49,040 nt of DNA from Flammula alnicola (taxonomy: Eukaryota > Basidiomycota > Agaricomycetes > Agaricales > Strophariaceae): the NCBI GenBank assembly GCA_015499995.1, contig JADNRV010000350.1, positions 1-49,040 on the forward strand, given 5' to 3'. The position numbers and the translations under genes are program-made. The notes beneath the pieces were generated by a model. The model was not told the origin of the DNA. It saw only the letters and a program-made list of their open reading frames with translations, and searched no databases. Numbering within the stretch: position 1 is the stretch's first letter; each line of letters starts with the position of its first letter. Below are positions 1 through 9,363 of this stretch, in pieces.

Positions 1-1162
1 GGGATTCGAGGAGGAAGGTAAAGAGACGTGGGTATGGATGCTACAGAGGGGATTATATGGCATGAAGCAAAGCGGCCGCATCTGGAACAAGACGCTCAAC
101 GACGCCATGATATCCTGGGGTTTTACTCGCCTTTCTAGCGAATCATGCATCTACTATAGGAAAACTGACACAGGTATAACCATTGCAGCCGTACATGTCG
201 ACGACTTTCTTTCGATTGCCAGCAGCGCCGAAGAGAACCAACGCTTCAAGGAGCAAATGAAGTCAATCTGGACGATCTCCGACCTAGGCGAAGTAAAATT
301 CTGTGTCGGCATCGCCATCTCGCGCAACAAAGAAAACCGTACCGTTCATCTATCCCAAACCGCCCTCATTGACAAAGTAATTAACCTTTTTGGCCAAATA
401 GACGCCCACCCTGCCAGCACTCCTATGGACCCTGGTCTCAAGCTCAGACGACCGGACCGATCTTCCTTTACACCCGAAGATAAGGAACGCCTAGACAAAC
501 TTCCTTACCGCTCACTTGTGGGATGCCTCATTTATCTTACTGTCGGCACTCGCCCGGATATCGCTTACCCAGTCCAACAACTTTCGCAATTCCTTGACTG
601 TTATACCTACGCGCATTGGAATGCTGCCATTCGCGTTGTACGTTACCTCAAAGGCACTCGGGAACTTAAACTATGCCTTGGCGGCGCTTCACCAATAAAT
701 CTGTTGGGCTTTAGCGACTCAGACTGGGCCAATTGCCTCGACACCAGACGCAGCGTCGGAGGCTACGGGTTCTCCCTAGGCTCCGGACTCATTTCATGGA
801 CGGCAAAGAAACAAAAAACAGTAGCTACTTCTTCATGTGAGGCGGAATACACGGCAGCTTTCGAGGCGTCCAAGGAGGCGATATGGTTACGCACTCTCTT
901 GTCCGAAATTGACCTCTCCCCACCATCGGCAACAACTCTACTTTGCGACAATAACGCCGCTATTACTCTCTCCGAGGATCCATCACAACACGGGCGCTCT
1001 AAACACTTCGACATCCGCCACCACTTCCTCCGTGAGCGAGTTCAAGCATCAGAAATACGCACCGCCTACATAAATACAAAAGACAACATCGCCGACATTT
1101 TTACTAAAGCGCTTCCCCCTCAACAATTCCTTCGCCTTCGTACTTTCATCGGACTCCAATAA
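1..1162 (+). CDS. Ty1/copia pol, C-terminal part (RT end and RNase H), cut by window edge
   Basis: This is the last ~385 codons of a copia polyprotein; the reading frame is open from the window edge to the TAA at 1160-1162. The RT part shows GLYGMKQSGRIWN and the catalytic pair in VHVDDFLS. RNase H follows with SDSDWAN, SSCEAEYTAAFEASKEA, LLCDNNAA and the usual copia ending KHFDIRHHFLRERV...DIFTKALP. These motifs are diagnostic of Ty1/copia, where RNase H is last in pol. The enzyme would copy element RNA into cDNA inside cytoplasmic particles. No stop or frameshift is visible in the part present, so this copy is fairly young. Gag, protease and integrase lie outside the window. The stop is followed 48 bases on by a polypurine tract and an LTR start, which supports the orientation. 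Confidence 0.93.
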   Translation, partial: GFEEEGKETWVWMLQRGLYGMKQSGRIWNKTLNDAMISWGFTRLSSESCIYYRKTDTGITIAAVHVDDFLSIASSAEENQRFKEQMKSIWTISDLGEVKFCVGIAISRNKENRTVHLSQTALIDKVINLFGQIDAHPASTPMDPGLKLRRPDRSSFTPEDKERLDKLPYRSLVGCLIYLTVGTRPDIAYPVQQLSQFLDCYTYAHWNAAIRVVRYLKGTRELKLCLGGASPINLLGFSDSDWANCLDTRRSVGGYGFSLGSGLISWTAKKQKTVATSSCEAEYTAAFEASKEAIWLRTLLSEIDLSPPSATTLLCDNNAAITLSEDPSQHGRSKHFDIRHHFLRERVQASEIRTAYINTKDNIADIFTKALPPQQFLRLRTFIGLQ

Positions 1163-1210
1163 ATATGACACTCCAGATTCCATGCGAGGAGGAGAACTTC
1201 TAGTTCACGG

Positions 1211-1470
1211 TGAGGAGGAGTGTTGAGATCTCTGATCGCACCGTGAACCAACGGTCACGTCTCCCCCTTTGTATCTTTCTTTATTTCTCTTTCTCTTTAT
1301 GCGAGTAGTTACAAACGGTCTTTATCATACATTACAGTATATATACGTAGCAGTAATTACACGGCACCTCAGTCAATGTATTGGTGACTGAGGTGAGCCA
1401 CTTTCTATCTTCTCCCCTTAAATATCTTAATTAACTGTACCGTAGTTTATTGTCACATTATCTAGGTACA
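1211..1470 (+). repeat. copia polypurine tract and start of 3' LTR (right end uncertain)
   Basis: The purine run TGAGGAGGAG at 1211-1220 directly precedes TGTTGAGATC at 1221, the expected order polypurine tract then LTR beginning TG. A TATA-like stretch AGTATATATACG lies near 1337-1348. The left LTR is outside the window, so the right boundary cannot be fixed by comparison; the end given here is a guess at a ...TACA terminus near 1470. Confidence 0.6.
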
Positions 1471-1548
1471 GATCTTTCTAAATATAGTCAATGTATTGGT
1501 GACTGAGTTTATTGTCACATTATCTAGGGTCTAGATTTCTACATTGTT
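1371..1548 (+). repeat. tandem duplication, second copy lacking an exact GT-AG segment
   Basis: The block AGTCAATGTATTGGTGACTG at 1371-1390 (ending GAG at 1392) recurs at 1486-1507. The block TTTATTGTCACATTATCTAG at 1446-1465 recurs at 1508-1527. In the first copy they are separated by 53 bases (1393-1445) that begin GTGAGC and end CCGTAG; in the second copy they are directly joined. Similarity continues weakly after the second block (AGATCTTTCTA against AGATTTCTA). The missing piece has the size and ends of a basidiomycete intron. Confidence 0.75.
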
Positions 1549-2089
1549 GGGTGCTTCTTTTTTTTACTTAAAAATATATTTTGAGAATTATTGGGCATCT
1601 CCTGCTTTATTTCTATAAATGACTAGTTTCTCACACTTCTTTATGTAGTTAGTAGTTGGCTTTATCCAGTACCAGCTCAATTGGCTCTACCCAGTACCCA
1701 CTTTTATGTGGAAATATTACCTTTCTTGGTTGAAAAATGGCTGTTGTGTTTCTTTTTAGAATGGGCCTTTGGTGCTTTCAAAAATAAATACTGGGAATAA
1801 TTGATCACTTGTTATTTTTTATGACTGATCTCTTGTCCTTCTTTGTATTTCTACTTTTATTGTTAATCTATAAATAATGCTAGCCTTTCTTGCAACTCGA
1901 ATATTTCCCTGTTTTTTGATAGAGTGTGGTACCTACATTGATAAAATTGTACCACAATATCACAGGCAGATCTCTAAAGTACTGACAGTTTTGGATTATT
2001 AGCCTTAACTTTGGACCTTGGTTAATAGCTCTGAATATTCATGGATAGATATTCTGTTATTGGAAACCTTTGATAAGGTTTAAGAATAC
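1549..2089. other. AT-rich stretch without recognisable gene
   Basis: All frames are closed by frequent stops. I see no motif of a known protein and no clear repeat boundary. It is probably decayed transposon sequence like its neighbours. Confidence 0.5.
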
Positions 2090-2410
2090 TATTGATAACC
2101 TGGGGGCTGGACTTCGACCATTTATACAGAAATACATCTCTGGATGTGCAAATTGCCAACAATTCAAGATAAATGATCAACCAGAAAAACTGATTTTAAT
2201 AGCAATTGAAAAAGCAAAAACATTATGACCATGTGTGAAGATCCTATATAACTTGATACAGACTTACCAATAAGTCATGAATTTGACTCAATATTGTCTG
2301 TCATGGACCATGGACATACAAAGGGGGTAATCATCATCCTGACAACAAAAAATGCCAATTTCAACAAAATTCAAGAACTTTATGAAATAATGTCTGCAAA
2401 TGTTATAGAT
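2090..2410 (+). pseudogene. Ty3/gypsy integrase relic (zinc-binding region and start of catalytic core)
   Basis: Translation of 2107-2222 gives GLRPFIQKYISGCANCQQFK, the CxxC half of the integrase HHCC zinc-binding domain. It aligns with YMKGCGACQQFKINR of the better-preserved gypsy integrase at about 20400 (-). From about 2250 in the same sense, segments reading DLPISHEFDSILSVMDHGHT, then TKGVIIILTTKNA and KIQELY, match the start of the integrase catalytic core. Frames break in between and no RT or gag is attached. It is a short, old, AT-shifted fragment. Confidence 0.7.
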
Positions 2411-3119
2411 TACCAAATGAAGAAATCTCCAATTGAGACTCATGCTTCAATGTGAAGGGATTTCAGAAATATTTGAACCTCTTACTGTTGCCAAAGATCA
2501 GTTCCGTCCAGTTTACCATTTTTTTTGCACAAACTGAGAACTACACTATTAGATTTTTCTCTGGACTAAACTGAACAGGACTGAACCTGTTACAACCAGT
2601 TCTTTTACTTTCATTTAGTTTTTGAACCTGTTTAAACTGTTGAATTGCTAAAAATTAGAAATAAAATAAAATAAAATAAAATTTTAATAAATAAATAAAA
2701 TGTTTATAATTTTAAATTTTCATAAAGTGGAACTAATTTTACCCCTGAGCCATCAATTTTGTGTATAACTAAGGATGTAGCACATGTTAGAAGCTATCAA
2801 CCTCACAAATTTTTGAAGACCAGTGACTCCCAGGTACTTTTAGGCTCTGAAATAAGTGCTAAGAAACCCATAAAAACTGTGATGGAGCCACAGAGCCCTT
2901 GTTTTTATTATTTTCAACCAATTCTTAACTGATTTTTTGGATTTTTTGTGCTTTGGAAGTTCAGTTTGAACTGATTTTGAGTCAGTTCAGACAATTTAGC
3001 TAGAGGGCTGAATTGAGAACTAAACTGACAAAGAAATTTCCTAAACTGGACTGAACTGTCAGTTTAGTTTACAGTCCAGTTTAGTCAGTTTATTTGTAGC
3101 TATTTAAAAATTAGATATA
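2411..3119. other. AT-rich non-coding stretch with A-rich simple repeat
   Basis: No gene is visible. An (AAATA/AAAT)-type simple repeat lies at about 2658-2700. The flanks at 2550-2640 and 2960-3100 are crowded with variants of AAACTG and CAGTTT in both orientations, which suggests the remains of a terminal-inverted-repeat element. Confidence 0.5.
3043..3086. repeat. short inverted repeat in an AAACTG/CAGTTT-rich field
   Basis: AAACTGGACTG near 3045 is the exact reverse complement of CAGTCCAGTTT near 3075, separated by about 19 bases that contain further ACTG/CAGT steps. It could be the end of a decayed DNA transposon; no TSD was found. Confidence 0.5.
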
Positions 3120-3359
3120 ATGAACTTTAATCATTACATGCAGTCAAAAATCCTAAAAACTTATGCCAATCCTTGCACACTCAAATGTATACTGCTAAGG
3201 CTGAGCATGATTCCAAGTCTCATGCAAGTACTTGTGAGTTTACTTGTGGAAATACTTGCAAAGACTCAGACTTGTGAGTCCAAGTACTTATGGGAAATTT
3301 TTTTTGGGAGTACAAGTATGGTTTTTTGGAGTACAAGTTATTTGCAGCTGCAAGTCAAG

Positions 3360-3860
3360 TAACTCATAAGTACAGTTATTTGGATAAATTTACGGTCACC
3401 GGTAAATCGGGGAAGGACCCTGAGGCTGCAAGTTCAATGAAACGACACAATTCGGACAGGAAAAGATGTCAGGAGCTGTGGGGCTTAGCAAAAGATGCCG
3501 AGGAAATACCAAAAGGAGATTTTTAAGATTTTTAAGCAAGCCTTTTTCGAGGCTTTGAGGCTTTAATATAGTGTAAGGCTTTAATATAGTGTAGATATGC
3601 TCATAGAAATTTTATTGCTCAAAATGAGAGCGCAGAAACCTTAGGACAATGATGCCCCACCCTCCCAGAAGAGTTTCGGCATAGGACAGCTGTGCGTGAT
3701 GAGCCGAGAAGTTGGCGAGAACAACCGATGGGATCAAGGGAGCTTTGGGAAAATAAGCACGGCGTGGCGAACTGGTTCGGGTTCACTGTAAATTGACCGT
3801 AAATTGAGCTGATTTACGGTAAATTTCTCAGAAATAAGTACTTATGCCTGCTTATGCCCA
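3360..3860. mobile_element. candidate MITE with imperfect terminal inverted repeats
   Basis: The left side reads CATAAGTAC...TAAATTTACGG...GGTAAATC (3363-3408). The reverse complement of the right side near 3795-3855 reads GGCATAAGTAC...AAATTTACCGTAAATC. The matching order of the blocks suggests imperfect inverted termini around about 490 bp. A third similar terminus (GCATAAGTGCAC with GAATTTACGGG on the reverse strand) lies near 4275-4360. The interior has no convincing coding region. Exact ends and TSD were not resolved. Confidence 0.4.
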
Positions 3861-4365
3861 CCAGAGAGATACTTATGTGCATGAACCAGGTGCTTTTTAC
3901 CACTTTTAGCACTTATTGAAGGAATGGAAGGCAATTTAAGCAATTTGAGTTGAAGGAGGTATTTTATTGAGCAGTATATTGTATTCTACAATAGTTTTAC
4001 ATTTTATCCGAACTCTTGAAGTGTCTAGGCAAAGGTAGAGAGCTCAAAACGGAGGCGACGGAGGGCGAAAGGTGGTGCAACTCGTGCGACGTGCAACTCG
4101 TGCGAGGGACCACCCGAATAGGGTTTAGGCACCATCGGCAATGCTATTTCGGGCGGATTTCTATTTATAATATCTTCGCGTGCCATCAATCCATCCATTC
4201 CGACCCAAGGCGAGAGGATTTCGAGAGACGCGTTGACACCGCTTGGGACGAGGATGGAGGCGCGCAAAAAAACAAGAGCGCGCGTGACTGTAAATTCAAG
4301 GTCACAGTCATGTGATGTGACTCTGCTAAATCCCGTAAATTCCTCGGCATAAGTGCACTTACACT
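3861..4365. other. non-coding stretch with a further terminus of the 3360-3860 type
   Basis: This is moderately GC-rich between 4020 and 4300, unlike its AT-rich flanks. Small ORFs on both strands overlap each other and resemble nothing I know. The end near 4275-4360 repeats the ATTTACGG / CATAAGT blocks of the neighbouring MITE candidate. Confidence 0.4.
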
Positions 4366-4609
4366 CAGCCCTAGGTCACACACAGGCCATGGGTAAGCAA
4401 CATGGGTATTTGTGACACCCATTATGCTTATCCATGGCCTGTTTGACATCAATTTCAGACCTTTGAGTACTAAACTTAAAAAATGCATAATTTAGTGAGT
4501 TTTCAACCATTTTGCATTAAAAAATTGTAAAAAAATTGTATTGATAAGTACTACATGCTAGACACCAAAAAACCCATGTAACCTGCAGCAATACCTGTGC
4601 AGTTTCCTA
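4366..4609. mobile_element. decayed half copy of the palindromic hAT-type MITE
   Basis: From CACACAGGCCATGGGTAAGC to CAGTTTCCTA this matches the centre and right arm of the intact palindromic element at 38646-39042. The left arm is missing. Differences are mostly the loss of CpG: CCCGTGACGC in the intact copy is CCCATTATGC here, and GTAACCCGCGG is GTAACCTGCAG. The right terminus CAGTTTCCTA corresponds to CAGTTCCCTA of the intact copy. Confidence 0.8.
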
Positions 4610-4990
4610 CCTCCAATGACAAGCAGCACTCAAAACATATTGCTGGACATCATTTTCTGCATTGTTAACACCTATTTACCATCACCTGCCCCAACAACAA
4701 GCACCAAAGCCATCCCTGGCACCCTGGCGGCCTGTAGATATTATGTTGCATGGTGTTGGGCAACTGCCCAAGAGGGTTGTTAGGCTTCTAGATGTACACT
4801 CCTTATTGGCAGGCAGTCCAGGTACATCAGTAAAATTACATCCCCTTTTGCTTTTGCTTTTGGTTGCTTTTTGCTGCTTTTGCTTTTGGACAGCTTTTTC
4901 AACCTATTATGTTTTATCTTTTGCACAACTTTTACAACTTTTGTATCTTTGACAGCTTTTGGATTTCAGGCAAGGAAAGTTAATTATATT
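4610..4990. other. 3' flank of the Plavaka pseudogene, pyrimidine/TTTTGC-rich
   Basis: No gene is visible. A TTTTGC-rich tract spans about 4847-4925. The sequence TACATCAGTAAAATTACA at 4823-4840 has a close reverse-complement counterpart near 29130-29145, downstream of the pseudogene at 27340-28868. This may mark related transposon ends. Confidence 0.45.
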
Positions 4991-4991
4991 A

Positions 4992-7900
4992 TCAGAACAC
5001 TATCTCGTGGGCATGGTGGTCTACATACTTATTAACATAAAACATCTTGAAGGCATCTAGTGACTTTGAAAAAGTGAAATTTAGGTCAGAAGGTAAAAAG
5101 TGTGGTCCTGCCACACCAACCAAATGAGCACCATGCAAAATGGTATTGAGGTGGATGACCTCGAGGATTGGGCAGCCCCTCCAGAAGTCTGGCTCAACCA
5201 TCCACATGCCCATCTCCTCACATGGAACATCATTGACAGTTGAAAACCAGTGCACAAGTGCACAAGGATACATTATGCCTTCATGCTTGAATGAAAATAA
5301 AAGAAATACTCGAGTGACATGCAAGCCTGCGAAACCTGGCTCATCTGAGTCCAAATTCCCTGTAAAAACATAGTCATGCCTGGGAGCACCGCCGTACCAG
5401 GATTTCATAGACTGAATTTGCTCGTGGTGTATTCCTCCAATTCCAGATAAATCACTTGGGGCATAGAAAACTGCACGCGTGGAGTTGTAGACATATGTCT
5501 TCCTCGAAATCTCAGGAAGGGCATCAATTGGCATATGTGATGCAGGGACATCTGAGTTTGGATTGAGTGTCATAGAGAAAGCGGCGAGTAAGCAAAGGAA
5601 GGTGGGGTTGTTTGATGTGACAGGCAAGCAGATGAATGTCCCGTGGGAGGTGACGAACTGTAAATATTGAATGAGCAGGTAAATTAAAAAAACACAATCA
5701 CATGGACAAACTCACCATGCATCTTTACCAATTTCACTTCAGCGAGAGACTCTCAGGCACATCGACTGGGCCAGCATCATTTCGCTCACGTAGATCGATA
5801 CCTATTAATGAATTGTTGTCATGTTCATCATCCTGCGAGATCACGATTGGTGGTGGTGGTGGTTGGGGTGGGTCTGGGGCAACATTGAAGTCATTACGGA
5901 GCTCCGCGAGGATCCCAGCAGTCAAATTGGGACCCTGGAGCATTCCATGGGATGCAAAATCCACATGCGCAGCCGCAACCTTGTCGACCCTTTGGTTGGT
6001 GATGAGCATCTGGCCTAATGGCTTATTATGGTTCGAGCAGTGGTAGGGCTTCTTCACAGCCTTGATATGCTTCGATTCCATGATTGAGGAGCAAAGACCA
6101 TTCAGAGCACCAAACTGTGTGATCAGGAATGGGTAATGAATGAGAGAGTGTTGCCGAGGGAGAGAAAAGCCTTCAGGTCAAATGTCGAGCTCCCAAAAAA
6201 CCTTGCGGTGTTCATGGAAGCGAGTGAGCGCTTTCTGGATCTGGTCCAAGGCATCCTCATTAATAACTGAATGTCGAACAAGGTAACAGAACTCGATGAG
6301 AGCTGCAACAGCCTGGACCATTTGCTTGGGAACATGTCCTGCAATCATGGGAAGGTACACCTTAATGGGTTTCTGAGTGAGAAAGGAAGGCCTACATTTG
6401 AGAGAATTGAATGTTACCTTCATAAGTCCCTTCGAATCATCTCCCGTCTATTGCTTGAACCCACACCCTTTGTGAAAGTGACGTAGACCAGGGAATGATG
6501 GTGCAACGGCCATCCTGAGTCACTGACTAAATGTACGAGCATGACCGAGTCTATGAGGGTACTTACAGTTGGTCAATATCCTCAGTTGATATCTGCAAGA
6601 ATCTCATTAGCCTGTGATGCAGGGTAGGTTGCCTTGATATATTCAACGACCCAATTGATGATGTGGTCTTTGAATATGCCCTTGATGATTTGATGTAAAA
6701 GGTTGGCTGATAGGAGTTCATGAATGTCAGCTCTGGGAAATGAGGTCGTAAATGGCTGAATGGTAAAGAATACTATAAGATCTCAGTGGTACAATTAGTT
6801 AAAGCTTGTCACATACCAGGAGATCACCAACTATCCTGTAGTCATCCCACAGTTCCTTCAATTCGATTCCTCTGGATCCCATTAATGTGTCTGTATGCAC
6901 ATGTGATCACAGGCCTCCTGGGTCTCTGTCTAGGTCATCTGGCAGAGCCGTACATCTAAAGATAATCGAAGACCTCACATTTAGCCTTGTTAGCAATCAG
7001 ATGGTGCATATTACTCACTTTGCACACCAGTTCTGCATGATACATGCCAAGAGTGCCTGCTCAGGGTAATTGGCAATATATGGACTAAGCCTGTAAATAA
7101 CTTATCGAAAATGGCCATTGCCACAACGAGTGACACGCGGCATCATCATGTGGGGCTGTAGCAAGGAGAGAATATGTTTGAGGGAGGAATGGAAGAGTTG
7201 CCTTCGAAATTTTTGATAGTCAGCCTTCTCGGAATACTGTTTTGTTGCTTCAAACATGTCAGCTTTGAAGGAAGAGTTTTACAAGAGTCAGACTCACTCT
7301 TTGGGACAGCCAAGAACCCTATCAGTGCAAGGGCATTTTGATGAGCTCGCTGAACAGAGTTGTGGACATTGCCAAGTGATGCATGCAGGGAATAGAAGTC
7401 ATTCTGTCCTGTTGCAACCAAGACCATTGTCTTATTACTACCAAGAATAACTGGCGCAAATATTGCACCATGAGTCGATTCATCTGTTGCAATTTTATCC
7501 TGCTTGCAAATTAGCATTGTCAAATTGAGATAGATAATTGGGTGACAAACTGCTTGTTCCCAAGCCCAATTTCCTGACATAAGATCTCGATAGCACCGCT
7601 TTCCATTGCACTTGACACGCTTGGGTGAATAGTCAATCTGGTCCTTGAAGTCTGGGTTGCCAATTTGGTTCTCCATAACTTGAAGTGGATCCTAAAACCA
7701 GACCTCATATTGTTGATCCATCCAGACAGGAGCATCATCCTCGGGCTGTGTTCCATTGTACGAGACTGAAAAACTGTTCCAGAGAACATTGCCTTGCTTG
7801 ATAGAATCAATAATTAAATACAGCTCTTTATGATCAGATACAGGAGGTGGCTCACTATACAATGCTGTGAGGAGATTCATGAGTTTGTCGATTTTCTTTG

Positions 7901-8598
7901 CCGACATTTCCTCCTCAACAAAGAGAAACTTGGCAAATTCAAATTCTGCATGGTTCATAAATAGAGAGAAATTGTTGGGTTCCTGCTCAACTGGAGAAGG
8001 AGGAGTTCCATTGGGTACATTGTCGCCATCAGCATCACACAGAGTTCCTATAATAAAGGACCTGTAAGTGAACTCTGGTCACAGTTTCCAATCGAGATCA
8101 ACCACTTACCATCAAGAATTGGGTGCCGCTCAATGACAAGACCATTGACATGGCATTGCAAGATGTGAGGCGGGGGCGAACGACGTGGTATGGGTGATCC
8201 GTGGGGTGAGCGATGCAGAGATCAGCGAGATGAGAAGGTTGGCGATGCAGAGATCAGCGAGATGAGAAGGTTGGCGATGCAGAGATCAGCGAGATGAGAA
8301 GGTTGGCGATGCAGAGATCAGCGAGATGAGAAGGTTGGCGATGGTGGTTCGTCATTCCAATCAACATCATCATTCAGATAGATATCTGCTTCAGGCGAGG
8401 AAGGAGCTGCTGACTCTGCAGAGTGGGCTGGTTCAGATGGCTCAGATGGAAACAGAAGAGCAGTGGGGATGACATGGACAATTTCATGATGGCGTCAGAG
8501 ACCATGCACTGACTTGCACCACTTGGTGCCCCCTGGGACCATACAAACAAACACAGCTGGATGGAAGGCCTTGTGTCCTGGTTGATGCATGTTAACAA
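4992..8598 (-). pseudogene. Plavaka-type DNA transposase, multi-exon pseudogene
   Basis: The catalytic signature HGAIFAPVILGSNKTMVLVA...QNDFYSLHASLGNVHNSVQRAHQNA (about 7270-7480) is that of the fungal Plavaka transposase family (CACTA/EnSpm-like as I recall). Upstream are a C2H2-like remnant (KWCKSVHGL, H..H) near 8480-8500, HVNGLVIERHPILDG before an intron at 8048-8109, and MNHAEFEFAKFLF...WMDQQYEVWF. Downstream follow WCAK/CTALPDDL across an intron at 6956-7018, FPRADIHELL...HQIIKG, IAGHVP...LIEFCYLVR, SSIMESKHIKAVKKP, and the C-terminal FYAPSDLSGIGG...FYVNKYVDHHAHEIVF. Other introns: 7500-7550 and 6773-6816. It is dead: in-frame stops lie near 8488, 7693, 7100, 6870, 6595, 6455 and 6180, a frameshift near 5570, and a minisatellite breaks the N-terminal region. 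Most stops read as CGA-to-TGA or TGG-to-TAG changes. Confidence 0.88.
8211..8338. repeat. 32-bp minisatellite, four identical units
   Basis: The unit CGATGCAGAGATCAGCGAGA plus TGAGAAGGTTGG is repeated four times without change (8211-8242, 8243-8274, 8275-8306, 8307-8338), followed by a broken start of a fifth. It sits inside the N-terminal coding region of the Plavaka pseudogene. As 32 is not a multiple of three, one of the copies presents a TGA on the minus strand, so the array is incompatible with translation. Confidence 0.95.
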
Positions 8599-9363
8599 TG
8601 ATAAAAAGATTATGAAAATGAGTCAGAAAGAGCTTACTGTTCCATATCGGCTTGAATTTTGCTTCTGCTGTTCACCTGTGGCTTGCAGGTTTGTTGACGA
8701 CACCTCTTCCCGTTCTTTCCTCACATCCCAATGCCCCCAAAGAGACCTGACATTGCTCCTGATATTGCTCTCCCTCGTAGTCTTTGTGCAGGACATGATC
8801 CGTTATTAAGTGAATGTGATGTGATTAGTGCATTGTACAGTATTGGAAAATGAAGGAGAAAGGAAAGGAAGGAGATAGGGGAATTATGCTGATCCTCCGA
8901 CATAATCAAACCCGGGACGGTGGCCTGCCACTCATGCCATCAAAGCTGCGCCTGCCGATACCTGCCGACACTTCTCATGGGGGAGGTGGCTTACCCCCCC
9001 CCTTATCAGTCCTAGACTAACATTGCATGATCATCTGGTCCCTGCTGTCCAATAAGTGTGTGCTGGACACTGTTGCTGTTTGACTCATTGTTCAAAGGAG
9101 TCTGGATCATGGCAAGTGAAAGTATGTGTGCTCAGAATCTGAAAGGCGAGCAGAAAATCTATATCAGAAATGAGTTGTCCAAGTATTCCAGAGACACCTA
9201 GTTGAGACAATGGTCTAGGCTGAGGCCCATGACTTGAAGACCTGAGATGCTAGACGTGATAAGGCATGGCTCAGTGTCTGGAAAGAACAAAGATGACAAT
9301 TGAAGTGATATTCACCTAGACGCGATAAGGCGTGTGAGTGAGGAGTAAGCTACAATAACATAT
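8599..9363. other. 5' flank of the Plavaka pseudogene, no gene recognised
   Basis: The stretch contains a C-run (CCCCCCCCC near 8994-9002) and two similar phrases, CTAGACGTGATAAGGCATGGC near 9250 and CTAGACGCGATAAGGCGTG near 9317. No open frame resembles a known protein. The other end of the Plavaka transposon should lie here but no terminal inverted repeat could be matched to 4820. Confidence 0.4.

Noticed and set aside
4025..4488. Opposing ORFs of 80-100 codons on both strands
   Set aside because: They span the junction between two MITE pieces and are open only by chance.
8211..8338. CRISPR-like repeat array
   Set aside because: The units are directly adjacent with no spacers, and the genome is eukaryotic.
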